A stretch of 28,868 nucleotides of DNA from a virus. The translations under genes were made by a program, and so were the position numbers. The stretch is taken from the IMG/VR virus record IMGVR_UViG_3300006162_000041, positions 1 to 28,868 of that record, one strand, 5' to 3'. Positions within the stretch are counted from its first letter, which is position 1. Each line of letters begins with the position of its first letter. The notes beneath the pieces were generated by a model that was given only the letters and a program-made list of their open reading frames with translations, was not told the origin of the DNA and did no database searches. This document shows, piece by piece, positions 15,126 to 22,702 of the stretch.

Positions 15126-17039
15126 TTACCCAAGCTGCAAAGTCGCTGGATTTGGAGCTATTGGTGCTTGAGGAGGCCCTGTCGGTCCTGCGCCGGGAGG
15201 CGGAGGTTGTCCGCCAGGCGGAGGCATCGCTTGTGGCGGCAGAGGGCCGGCTTGCATTGGCGGTTGAGGCGCAGGCGCAGGCGATAAGATTTGCTTTAGC
15301 TGCACGATATACTGTGACAAAAGCGCTAGACGGTCGTCTGGCGCCCCATCATACTGAGCCTTTGCGTAAGCTTGCAAAACTAACGTAAGCTGCTGCTGTG
15401 GGTCGATAAGCGCATCGGGCCCTTCAAAGCCCTCTTCGCCATAGTCCAAGATGTTGTCGATGATCTGATAGATGCGATCCTGCACGGCCATCATGGGATC
15501 AATGACCGAATCAACATCAGGATTGGCAATCAAGCGCGGAATTTGAAATGGAGCTAACACACCCATGGCCTGCAGGTCCGTCAGATATTGGAGCTTGCCG
15601 GGTACCTGCTTGGGCAAGGACGAAACCGAATTAGCCTGAAGCACGTAGGCGTCGTCGTCCAAGTCTTCCGAAACTTCTTTCCAATGCGCTACTTCGAGTC
15701 CTGACCGACCAGGAAGACTAACCTCGTAGTCGCCATCTTCGTCCGAAATCTCTTTCATCAAAGCAATGGCCAACTTGGCATCGTCGACGAATAGCTCTTC
15801 GTATGCTAGGGACGGGTCCGAAAGGCGGTCATCTTGAATATTATCGACGGCTTCTACAGCGACAGCGGCAGTGATGCCGGGCTGCTTCACACCGGATGCC
15901 GCCTGTTGGCCAATACCTATGATCTCATAAGACTTTTGAAGGATGTAGTCGAGATGAGTATAGACTTCCGGCGGGATGATTTGCTGCGTCAAAATTTCTG
16001 GTTTAACGGTGCTCATGATGACGCCGCCGATATCCCTGGTGAACTTGTCGGGGTTGAACTGGCTTCCTGGAGTCGCCCATATCTTGGGGTTGGCCAGGCT
16101 TACGAGCGACTTGTCGATGATCTTTAAGAGGCGATTGATCATCACCTGGTTGCGCACAAGCTGGCTTGCAACCGACTCTCCCCACGCCCCCATGGGCTTT
16201 TTCTTGTAAATGTACTGGGTGAACGGGAAGTAGTCGCGCGAGTATTCTTCTTTCAGCAGCGTTGCATTCTCGATGATGATGGCATGCACGCCGTCGGTCT
16301 TTTCGCCATCTTCGACTTCATAAGACGGCAGACGCCACGCTTCATGCACCTCGATGATGTCATGCACGTACTTACTGCCGACCTGCTGATTTCCGGTCCG
16401 CATCGCTTTGACGTCTTCTATGAGCTTTAGGTTCTTGAACCCTAGCCGCTTGGCTAGGTGCATGAGCTTGTCGCGGTTTAAGTACTTGGTGCGATAAATT
16501 GCCCGCGGGTTACCAAGCATGGCCTCGGACGGGTCGACGGACATTTCAACCGGGAATACCCGCTCACATTTGACCTTGCCGTTTTCTTTATACCAGTGCT
16601 TCCAAGCATTTCCGTAAATGGCCGCATCCAGCACCTGCTGGCGGTTCATTTCGTAAATCTTGTTCTGGTAAAAAATGCCATCGATGAATTTGTTAAGCTC
16701 TTTGGCCTTGCGACGTTGCAGCCAGTCTCCCGATTTGGTGACGAACTCTACCGCCGGCCGGGTAGTACCTGAAATGCGACTTTGCAGCGTATCGCAACAC
16801 GAAGCAATGACGTTGAGCGTCGAAGCATCGAACGACTGCATGACGTTGGCAATCGTACGGTAAAACGCATATGGGCCAAACGCCGTTACGGGCTGATTGG
16901 CATATAGGCGGTGATTGCGAAGTAGTTCGTTAACGTGCCCCTGATTCTCGACCTTTAAGTAGGCCAGATATGGGTACAGCGCCGAATGCAGGTCTTTTTC
17001 GTCTTGCTCGTACCAGTAGGACGTATGAAAGGAGGCCAC
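15126..17039 (-). CDS. Portal protein
   Basis: Encodes 637 residues, normal for the large portals of short-tailed phages. The N-terminal half contains a portal core with an early helical block (SFDASTLNVIASCCDTLQSRI), then KSGDWLQRRKAKELNKFIDGIFYQ and AIYGNAWKHWYKENGKVKCER, in which an 'A.iyG.aw..wy...G.v..erv.P.e...DP.ea' run at about 150-195 is typical of portals. Later come NRLLKIIDKSLVSLANPK and the stem/wing helices. Residues about 588-637 are a Pro/Gly/Gln-rich tail, probably disordered. It forms the dodecameric vertex ring through which DNA is packaged by the terminase. The GTG start has no ribosome site and lies at positions 25-27 of the motif at 17036-17063, as for the scaffold. Confidence 0.9.
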   Translation of the reverse strand: MASFHTSYWYEQDEKDLHSALYPYLAYLKVENQGHVNELLRNHRLYANQPVTAFGPYAFYRTIANVMQSFDASTLNVIASCCDTLQSRISGTTRPAVEFVTKSGDWLQRRKAKELNKFIDGIFYQNKIYEMNRQQVLDAAIYGNAWKHWYKENGKVKCERVFPVEMSVDPSEAMLGNPRAIYRTKYLNRDKLMHLAKRLGFKNLKLIEDVKAMRTGNQQVGSKYVHDIIEVHEAWRLPSYEVEDGEKTDGVHAIIIENATLLKEEYSRDYFPFTQYIYKKKPMGAWGESVASQLVRNQVMINRLLKIIDKSLVSLANPKIWATPGSQFNPDKFTRDIGGVIMSTVKPEILTQQIIPPEVYTHLDYILQKSYEIIGIGQQAASGVKQPGITAAVAVEAVDNIQDDRLSDPSLAYEELFVDDAKLAIALMKEISDEDGDYEVSLPGRSGLEVAHWKEVSEDLDDDAYVLQANSVSSLPKQVPGKLQYLTDLQAMGVLAPFQIPRLIANPDVDSVIDPMMAVQDRIYQIIDNILDYGEEGFEGPDALIDPQQQLTLVLQAYAKAQYDGAPDDRLALLSQYIVQLKQILSPAPAPQPPMQAGPLPPQAMPPPGGQPPPPGAGPTGPPQAPIAPNPATLQLG

Positions 17040-17063
17040 ACTGAAAGCTTAAGTGTCGGTCAA
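17036..17063 (-). promoter_or_regulatory. Copy C of the three-copy motif, overlapping the portal start codon
   Basis: On the minus strand: TTGACCGACACT, four variable bases (TAAG), then CTTTCAGTGTGG. The first block matches copies A and B at 11 of 12 positions; the second block is more diverged (CTTTCAGTGT against CTTTTTATGT) but keeps exact spacing. Motif positions 2-4 are the TGA stop of the GT-B gene and positions 25-27 are the GTG start of the portal, so the signal is squeezed between and into two coding sequences. It would drive portal and downstream head genes if it is a promoter. Confidence 0.45.
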
Positions 17064-18010
17064 GCGAACAGCTTTTGCCACTGCGGGACGATGTCCGACT
17101 CCAAAAACATCTTGTGCGGGACTGGCTTAAACCTTGACGGATCCAGTCCGAAAGCGTTCATGCTGTTTTGGAACCTTTTTGGGTCGTCTGTTATGAGTGG
17201 AGAGTTGCAAAGCTCCGAGAGTGCATCCTTCCCCAGTGCTTGAAATACAAAAACGTTCAGGCCCAGAGCTTCCGCGAAGACTTGTGCCAACCCAAAGGTC
17301 TCCCTGAATGGCATCACCATTAGCATGCTTCGGCATGTTTGATATTCATCCATTACTTCCCTAAAAGGTAAAGCACCCAAAAACTCCACGCCTTCGTACT
17401 TCACTTCCTTGGGTAGGTCGTACCCGGGATTGAGTACCTTTAATGTGGCGTTTTTGTACTCTTTAGTCTGCTTCATGCTTGAGAAAAATTCTAGCGTCTG
17501 ACGCAATCCCTTCATCGCAGCCGAAGCATAAATGAATGAATGCTCTTTGGTGTTTCTATTGCGCTTGCGATCGTACAAAGCGTTTGGAACGATAAAGTTG
17601 ATCACGCTGCGTTCGTGGTCCTCAGACAATAAGCCTGCCTGAAATTCACTCAAGCAAACAATATGCTCGGATGTTGGGTAGTCGCCATGAGCATCGGTGA
17701 TCCATCGCAACACTTTTTTGTATTCAATGTGCTTAGTGTGCGGCACGGGCGTCGAGCGCTCGACGATGAGCGTACCGCACGAAAACTTCTCGAAAGCCAT
17801 CATATCGATGGGCAGATAATCTACGCCTCGCACCTTGCACCAGCTTGGCATCCTATTCATGCAAGCCACTTTCATCCCGGCCTTAGTCAATGCTTCAGCC
17901 AAAACTATCTGCTGCATCTCTGAGCCACCAAGACCGCCCCACCGCAACGTGTCGCCGGCGAACGTTACCCCAACGTTGTCGAAAATTATTATGTCAAATG
18001 TCATTGTCAT
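17060..18010 (-). CDS. GT-B fold glycosyltransferase (GT4-like)
   Basis: Encodes 316 residues; its ATG overlaps the stop of the methyltransferase gene (ATGA), so the two are co-translated. An N-terminal Gly-rich loop (GGLGGSEMQQIVLAEALTKAG, about 26-46) matches the donor-loop region of GT4 enzymes ('GG.e.q...lA..L...GhkV'). A middle linker region (VCLSEFQ, VPNALYD) and the C-terminal nucleotide-sugar site (ETFGLAQVFAEALG, 237-250, the EX7E-like motif) complete the fold. At 316 residues it is slightly shorter than typical bacterial GT4 proteins. It would transfer a sugar from an activated donor; the acceptor (capsid, tail, DNA or host surface glycan) is not evident. Being between terminase and portal suggests a virion-related substrate, which is inference. 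Confidence 0.85.
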   Translation of the reverse strand: MTMTFDIIIFDNVGVTFAGDTLRWGGLGGSEMQQIVLAEALTKAGMKVACMNRMPSWCKVRGVDYLPIDMMAFEKFSCGTLIVERSTPVPHTKHIEYKKVLRWITDAHGDYPTSEHIVCLSEFQAGLLSEDHERSVINFIVPNALYDRKRNRNTKEHSFIYASAAMKGLRQTLEFFSSMKQTKEYKNATLKVLNPGYDLPKEVKYEGVEFLGALPFREVMDEYQTCRSMLMVMPFRETFGLAQVFAEALGLNVFVFQALGKDALSELCNSPLITDDPKRFQNSMNAFGLDPSRFKPVPHKMFLESDIVPQWQKLFA

Positions 18011-18771
18011 ATCTGCGTCAGGTTCGTTTTGATGTTTCGTTCAGTCGGAATGCAGACGATATTGGTTTCGATATAACCTTCGCTGATGTCTTCCTTGTTG
18101 TTCTTGAAGTTGTTTTCGTTGAACATCTTGGTGGCGTGCAAAAACACGTCATATCTAAACTCTTTGACCTTCTTGCAAAGTTTTTCGATGTTTTGCTTGT
18201 GCGCTTCGAGGTACATGATTGGACGCAACTCCGAAATGGTCCGCTCCGCCCCGCATATCATGTCGTATTCCATCCCTTCTATGTCCGCCTTGAGCAAGTC
18301 ACAGCGCTTGAGTTGTAATGAGTCAACCGAAACCATGTTGACGATATACCCCCCTTTGTCGTCAATCTCACTACCAGGAACAATGACAGCCGCTCCGAAA
18401 TTGTTTTCTTTCGCTGTAAAATCCGTATTCCTAGCAATAGCTGGCCCACAACACGCGCCAACCGCCGCCTGAAGCGTGACAACATTCGGTAAGTCGTTAA
18501 CCACCACATTCGCACAGAGCAGTTGAAACACGCGCATCTGTGGTTCGAATGCGAATACAACGCCGTCTTTGGCCTTCTTTGCAAAATACACCGAGTGCGT
18601 ACCAATGTTGGCTCCTACGTCCACAATCCAGTCGTCGTCGCGAATCATCTTACCAAGAGAAGAAAGCTCGGCGTCTGCCCATTCGCCATACTTGTCTAAG
18701 TTGCGGCCAATGACCGAATCATTGTCCATGATGAACATGTTTCCGTGTTTAGTGTTTACGAGTGTATTCAT
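18007..18771 (-). CDS. FkbM-family SAM-dependent methyltransferase
   Basis: Encodes 254 residues from an ATG at 18771 that overlaps the upstream stop (ATGA); a TTG two codons earlier is also possible. The SAM-binding motif I is VDVGANIGTHSVYF (about 50-63), followed by the acidic end of strand 2 (VFAFEPQ), NDLPNVVTLQAAVG, the family block VDSLQL...LLKADIEGMEYDMICGA (motif with DIEG near 165-170) and a final IMYLEAHK strand. These are the FkbM hallmarks; members O-methylate sugars or small molecules. The adjacent GT-B gene suggests that it methylates a sugar which that enzyme transfers or has transferred. N-terminal and C-terminal ends are complete. Confidence 0.88.
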   Translation of the reverse strand: MNTLVNTKHGNMFIMDNDSVIGRNLDKYGEWADAELSSLGKMIRDDDWIVDVGANIGTHSVYFAKKAKDGVVFAFEPQMRVFQLLCANVVVNDLPNVVTLQAAVGACCGPAIARNTDFTAKENNFGAAVIVPGSEIDDKGGYIVNMVSVDSLQLKRCDLLKADIEGMEYDMICGAERTISELRPIMYLEAHKQNIEKLCKKVKEFRYDVFLHATKMFNENNFKNNKEDISEGYIETNIVCIPTERNIKTNLTQI

Positions 18772-18983
18772 GGCCAATCCGTAAATGGGTTAATAAAATC
18801 TCCGAAACGGTAAACGTAACCGCATATCTTTAATCTAATACGATCAAACCATCCCCACGGTCGCGGTTCGGTCCGTGCTATTGGCACATCACGACTGAGT
18901 CCAAAAAACTCATTATCGGCAATGTCTCCGGATTTAACCGGAGGCAACCACGCGGATATACCTCTTAACTCGTCGTCGCTCAT
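18768..18983 (-). CDS. Hypothetical small protein
   Basis: Encodes 71 residues; ATG with GAGGA six bases upstream, inside an ATGA overlap with the gene before it, and the stop overlaps the methyltransferase start. These ties on both sides are the best evidence that it is real. The sequence is polar at the start (MSDDELRGISAWLPPVKSGD), then basic and aromatic (RPWGWFDRIRLKICGYVYRFGD). I recognise no domain. Confidence 0.65.
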   Translation of the reverse strand: MSDDELRGISAWLPPVKSGDIADNEFFGLSRDVPIARTEPRPWGWFDRIRLKICGYVYRFGDFINPFTDWP

Positions 18984-19201
18984 TGGTGGTCCTCATCGTC
19001 GGGGTCTTTTAAATCTTCAGGGATGTCGTACCCATACAAGTCTTCGGTGGTGGGTGGAGCGTCGAGCTTGGACAAGTCAATCGCAATCCGCTCTTGCGGT
19101 TCGGGTGCCCAAAACACAACCTGTAGACCATTGTAGCTAAACGACTGAATGCCGGCCTCTTTGGCCCACCGTGTAAACGTTTTAGCTTCCTCAGTCGTCA
19201 T
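18980..19201 (-). CDS. Hypothetical small acidic protein
   Basis: Encodes 73 residues; ATG with GGAG six bases upstream, overlapping the last 11 bases of the large terminase gene and ending in an ATGA junction. The N-terminal half is a helix and strand (TEEAKTFTRWAKEAGIQSFSYNGLQVVFWAP); the C-terminal half is acidic and Pro-rich (PPTTEDLYGYDIPEDLKDPDDEDHQ). Small genes with this look often accompany terminase in phages, but I cannot assign a function. Confidence 0.7.
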   Translation of the reverse strand: MTTEEAKTFTRWAKEAGIQSFSYNGLQVVFWAPEPQERIAIDLSKLDAPPTTEDLYGYDIPEDLKDPDDEDHQ

Positions 19202-20645
19202 TCATGCTCCAGTCGAAATTGTCATCGTCAAAGCCGAGCGGGTCTCGGTTCTTCGCGTTCACTTTGTTTACGGCGGCCTCGATCATCTTTCGCTCCTCCT
19301 CTCGCGCTATTTCAAGCGCTGTCATAGGCCTTGGCATTTCGGACTTATTGTGCCAATTGTATACGTGTGTATACGCGTAAAGACAAGCGTCCGAAAGGTC
19401 GGCAGGGAAACTCTCCGACTCCCGAGTTCGGTCTTTGTTCCATTCAAGAACCGACATCTGTTCGAAGGTTTTGGATCCTATGGGGAACAGAAATGTTCCT
19501 TGATGGATTGCTGAATTCAGCACGTCAATGTGAGCCCTCTTGCCCGGCTTGTCGGCTGACTCAAGAGGCAAGGAGTGCATTTGTTTCATTGATTCTACCA
19601 ACTGCTTATTCGCCGGATCAATTACCATCGAGGCTTGCGGATATGCTTGGTGAGTGCGCTTCAGCTCTCCAGCTAACGCATCAAAAAGCACACCAGATTT
19701 TGACCATTCGTGAGCAATGTATACCTTGTTCGTCACGCGCGAAGCTGCCAAAACGACAATCGCGGAAGCGTCATTAAATCCCGTATCCGCCCCGATAGTG
19801 TAATCGAACGGCTCGTCAGGCAACTTCACGTAGCGATTGCGTTCGCTGTCCAGCTGGTAAAGCAGTGAATCAACGTCACGTATCCACGACCCAAGATACT
19901 CGCGCTTGAATTTGACCGACGGCGTACGTTCTTCGACGCTGTCTAAGTACGCCTTAGCGATTATTTTCCAGTCGGGGCGGTTGGCCCACTGCGGAATCCT
20001 AGGATTGTCTAGGACCGTCCAGTGCCAGTTTTTCCATTGCCCGGTTTTGTCGTGGGCGGCCTCGTAGAACGCTCCCGCTGCAGTTGGCGACGGAGTGCCC
20101 GCAAGCACAAGTGTGCCATCGTAATCCAAAAGCGCGGCTTGCAATACGTCTTCAAGTAGGTAGCCAAGGTAAGCTCCGAATGAGCCGACTTCGTCCGCGA
20201 TGACGATGTGATACGGAAAGCCACGCAATTTCTCCCGTTCGTCTGTGCTTGATACGCCGCCAAAGATTATCCGCGAATCGACGTCCGTAAACGTTACTTC
20301 GTGGCGCAGGTTGTCGACCTTTACACGTAACGCCAGTCGCTCACAATAACGGACCAGTTCTTTCCATAGCAGAGCAACGGCGTATGGCTTGGTAAGTGCC
20401 ACATATAGACAATTGGCACGCTCGTGCTCAAGCGCCGTTTTAACAAGATAGCGCGAAAGGGCATGCGTCTTCCCTGCTCGTCGACCACATACCAAAGTCT
20501 TGCGCTTATGCGGATCTTCGATGAACGCAATCTGTAGGCTAAACAGGTCAGCACGCAACGACGATGCTGCCCGGTCGCGCGAGTCCTGAACGAATAATCG
20601 GTGCGCAAGAAGCGCCTTATCGAGCGCCTCATCGACCGCAGACAT
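19191..20645 (-). CDS. terL: Terminase large subunit (packaging ATPase-nuclease)
   Basis: Encodes 484 residues, normal length for TerL. The ATPase domain has Walker A CGRRAGKT (53-60), Walker B IVIADE (146-151) and the coupling motif AGTP (181-184). The RNase H-like nuclease domain has its acidic residues in GADTG (D286), VIDPA (D342) and PADLSDACLYAY (D415/D418). It docks on the portal, pumps DNA into the prohead and cuts concatemers. The ATG shares TAATG with the stop of the upstream gene and has no strong ribosome site. All catalytic residues appear intact. Confidence 0.95.
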   Translation of the reverse strand: MSAVDEALDKALLAHRLFVQDSRDRAASSLRADLFSLQIAFIEDPHKRKTLVCGRRAGKTHALSRYLVKTALEHERANCLYVALTKPYAVALLWKELVRYCERLALRVKVDNLRHEVTFTDVDSRIIFGGVSSTDEREKLRGFPYHIVIADEVGSFGAYLGYLLEDVLQAALLDYDGTLVLAGTPSPTAAGAFYEAAHDKTGQWKNWHWTVLDNPRIPQWANRPDWKIIAKAYLDSVEERTPSVKFKREYLGSWIRDVDSLLYQLDSERNRYVKLPDEPFDYTIGADTGFNDASAIVVLAASRVTNKVYIAHEWSKSGVLFDALAGELKRTHQAYPQASMVIDPANKQLVESMKQMHSLPLESADKPGKRAHIDVLNSAIHQGTFLFPIGSKTFEQMSVLEWNKDRTRESESFPADLSDACLYAYTHVYNWHNKSEMPRPMTALEIAREEERKMIEAAVNKVNAKNRDPLGFDDDNFDWSMNDD

Positions 20646-20896
20646 TAAGAGTGCTTGGAGGGTTCTTTGACACTTTGAAACTTGCTCTGGTCAAGGTCGG
20701 AAGCAAAATCAAAGTTGGAGCAGTGCATCCAAAACTTTTTCATCTTCTTTCCGCCTTCAAACGGCGTAAAGTGCACAAGCCCAGTGTCTTCGTTGAGCAC
20801 CATAACGCACTCTTGGTACGTAAGCGTCGGACCGATGCTGCCCGGAGTCTGCACGCCGTTTTTAACCCGGACCTTCTCTAGAGGTATCTTAGCCAT
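20645..20896 (-). CDS. Hypothetical protein upstream of terminase
   Basis: Encodes 83 residues; ATG with GGGAG eight bases upstream, overlapping the previous gene by eight bases and sharing TAATG with the terminase start. The sequence is small and mixed (GSIGPTLTYQECVMVLNEDTG, FTPFEGGKKMKKFWMHC), compatible with a small beta domain. No family is recognised. Confidence 0.7.
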   Translation of the reverse strand: MAKIPLEKVRVKNGVQTPGSIGPTLTYQECVMVLNEDTGLVHFTPFEGGKKMKKFWMHCSNFDFASDLDQSKFQSVKEPSKHS

Positions 20897-21323
20897 TGAA
20901 CGTACTCCCTTTGTGGTTCACGTATGGGTTGAACAAAAAGTTGTAACCTTTGTCTTTGATGAGCTTCTCGACAACGACCGTCAGGCTGGAAATGAAGATG
21001 TTGCTGTTTACAGGGTCGATGCCGACCGACTCCCAAAGCCGTTTTTGTAAGCCAAGATTGCGTTCTTCTCGCCGAGTCCAACACCAGTGAACGATAAATG
21101 CGCTCTCGGTGCTTTCATAAACGAGAACGGCTTGAAGCTCGCCGTCCTTATCGCAATCAACGGCAATATTTGAATGCTCCAGCACGTACCGAAAGCACTC
21201 CGGCGCAAACAGCGCAAACGCGGCCTCTTCCATGCCACGGTTGGCAAATATCTTCGTGCGGGCGAAGGCCAGCCACACACGCAATATCTCTTCCTTTTCG
21301 TGCTCCGAGACTTCAGTCTTCAT
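20889..21323 (-). CDS. Possible GNAT-like acyltransferase
   Basis: Encodes 144 residues. The pattern of helix, central strand (LQAVLVYESTESAFIVHWCW), a helix beginning RREERNLGLQKRLWESV and a later strand-helix (NIFISSLTVVVEKLIKDKGYNFLFNP) resembles the GNAT acetyltransferase core, with 'R...nlGlq..L' near the acetyl-CoA loop. A canonical Q/RxxGxG/A loop is not clear, so activity is uncertain. GNAT-like proteins of this size are found near the terminase in several short-tailed phages. The start overlaps the previous gene by 11 bases. Confidence 0.6.
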   Translation of the reverse strand: MKTEVSEHEKEEILRVWLAFARTKIFANRGMEEAAFALFAPECFRYVLEHSNIAVDCDKDGELQAVLVYESTESAFIVHWCWTRREERNLGLQKRLWESVGIDPVNSNIFISSLTVVVEKLIKDKGYNFLFNPYVNHKGSTFNG

Positions 21324-21495
21324 TTTTCAGAATCTCTTTGGCCACACCCTGCAGGTACTCGTTCACGTGACGGTCGAACGGCCATTCGAGATTGAGCTTG
21401 CGCGTGTATCCGAGTATCTTGCGCGACATCTTGATGCGCTCATCCATGCGCACCTCGGCCACCGTCATGCGCTTAGGTTTTATTTTCTTCATCAT
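21313..21495 (-). CDS. Small basic protein, unknown function
   Basis: The chosen start is the first of two consecutive ATGs (21495, 21492) located inside the end of the upstream gene, giving 60 residues (MMKKIKPKRMTVAEVRMDER...). The frame is open further upstream, but that part reads like an antisense or shadow sequence of the neighbouring gene. The protein is basic at the N-terminus and helical afterwards (KMSRKILGYTRKLNLEWPFDRHVNEYLQGVAKEIL). A small DNA- or protein-binding role is possible, but nothing is recognised. Confidence 0.6.
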   Translation of the reverse strand: MMKKIKPKRMTVAEVRMDERIKMSRKILGYTRKLNLEWPFDRHVNEYLQGVAKEILKNED

Positions 21496-21838
21496 TGGGC
21501 GGCGCCTCGGGGTCGATGGCCCTCGACTTGATGCGGGCAATCAACTCATCGGTTGATAAGTTCCGGATCTCCGGAGGAATGAAGCTTTCTGCCGTCTCGA
21601 TTTGCGTGGCCGTGGCGCTCTTGCCATATCCGCCTTCAACTAGAAACTTGGCAGCATTGACGCGATGCACCCACGGAACCTTTGGGTCTGTGGCTGCCTC
21701 ATAGAGCACCTTAAAAGCATCTTCGGATGCGGCCTTGCACTTCTCCCGAAACATGCGCACCGACAGCGGCGGCTTTTTGTAAGGAGTGTTCTCGCCTGGC
21801 TTTTTGGGTATCAGCTTGCCACCGATGTGTCCTGGCAT
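21473..21838 (-). CDS. Terminase small-subunit candidate
   Basis: Encodes 121 residues; the ATG overlaps the upstream stop (TGATG). Residues about 25-75 have the helical block MFREKCKAASEDAFKVLYEAATDP, then HRVNAAKFLVEGGYGKS, which resembles a segment seen in phage proteins annotated as small terminases or terminase-associated DNA-binding proteins ('A...L.e...d....R..AA..lL..gyGK'). A basic N-terminus (GKLIPKKPGENTPYKKPP) could contact DNA. It lies five genes upstream of TerL rather than directly next to it. The other candidate for this role is the HTH protein at 22265-22702. Confidence 0.65.
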   Translation of the reverse strand: MPGHIGGKLIPKKPGENTPYKKPPLSVRMFREKCKAASEDAFKVLYEAATDPKVPWVHRVNAAKFLVEGGYGKSATATQIETAESFIPPEIRNLSTDELIARIKSRAIDPEAPPNDEENKT

Positions 21839-22272
21839 CAGACAGCCTCACTGAGGAATACAAAAAAACCGTCTTCAGTCTGCTCCACGTGGAAGCCAAC
21901 TTTAACGAAATGGTCGATGCACGCCTTTTGGTAACGGTCGACGCGGTCGCCTTTGGCTTTGGTTTTCAGCTCGACAAAATCGGCTCCGTATGCGGCATGC
22001 TGGCGAATTTCGAGCTCGGTGTTTTTGATGAAGTCTGGCAACCGCTCGTTGAAGCGCCTGGTCGAAAACTCGATTAACGCTTGCGGTGTAAACGGCAGCT
22101 CGTGGGCTTCTTTCATCGCCGCCGACATCACCTCTTTGTCTAATTGCTCGGGAGTCCTTGCAGGCGCAGGCGGAGGTGGTGCGTCACCCGGCGCCGGGCC
22201 ATCCGCCTGTGCCTGTAAGGACTCCTCCGTGTTGTCAACGATTAGGGCATCTACTTCGTCTTCGTTAAGCAT
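21838..22272 (-). CDS. Hypothetical protein
   Basis: Encodes 144 residues; ATG with a strong GGAGG six bases before the start. N-terminal acidic segment (MLNEDEVDALIVDNTEE), Ala/Pro-rich linker (PAPGDAPPPPAPARTP), then a helical and mixed domain (STRRFNERLPDFIKNTELEIR, ADFVELKTKAKGDRVDRYQKACIDHFVKVGFHVEQTEDGFFVFLSEAV). I recognise no family. It overlaps its upstream neighbour by eight bases, in keeping with operon expression. Confidence 0.7.
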   Translation of the reverse strand: MLNEDEVDALIVDNTEESLQAQADGPAPGDAPPPPAPARTPEQLDKEVMSAAMKEAHELPFTPQALIEFSTRRFNERLPDFIKNTELEIRQHAAYGADFVELKTKAKGDRVDRYQKACIDHFVKVGFHVEQTEDGFFVFLSEAV

Positions 22273-22702
22273 TGTTCCTCCATTTTTTTTGTTCGTTCAC
22301 GACGTGCTCTAGCACCTCGGTGCTGCTTACATACTCGTCCGGAATGTCCGAGCGATTGCGCGGACGTATATTTTTAAGCCAGCGCATCATCTCTGCACGC
22401 ATCAGTTCGATTCTGTCGGCAACGGTGTGCCAGTTGATGCCGAGTTGTCGTCCGATCCTGCGTATAGACACGCCCTCGCAGTGTAGGGCCCAAACGTCAG
22501 GGTAAGCGGGTATTCTCTCCAACGAGTAGGCCACGCACACAGAGACGTAGTCGTAGTTGTCGACATGTCTGGGTCGTACATTGTCCGGTCGCGTGTAAGC
22601 GATAGTTCTACCGCGTACCGTGTAATAGCCATCAATCGACGCAAGACCGTCTTCACGTAATCTGTCCTCCCACTCCGCCAAGAGTTCCAACGGAGGAATC
22701 AC
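22265..22702 (-). CDS. Helix-turn-helix protein (regulator or small-terminase candidate)
   Basis: Encodes 145 residues from a GTG in a GTGA overlap with the glycosyltransferase stop, preceded by AAGG. A helix-turn-helix is visible at about 70-102: VWALHCEGVSIRRIGRQLGI, then WHTVADRIELMRAEM, similar to sigma-factor region 4 and transposase-type HTHs. The N-terminal half has no recognisable domain. Placed between a glycosyltransferase and the terminase group, it may be the DNA-recognition subunit of the terminase or a late-gene regulator. If the repeated motif is a promoter, this is one of few DNA-binding candidates in the window to act on it. Confidence 0.72.
   Translation of the reverse strand: MIPPLELLAEWEDRLREDGLASIDGYYTVRGRTIAYTRPDNVRPRHVDNYDYVSVCVAYSLERIPAYPDVWALHCEGVSIRRIGRQLGINWHTVADRIELMRAEMMRWLKNIRPRNRSDIPDEYVSSTEVLEHVVNEQKKWRNNA

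Noticed and set aside
15107-15388. Plus-strand frame of 93 codons starting just at the three-copy motif.
   Set aside because: It is antisense to the Pro/Gln-rich tail of the portal, whose CCN codons create Ala/Leu/Arg-rich open shadows; no ribosome site precedes it.
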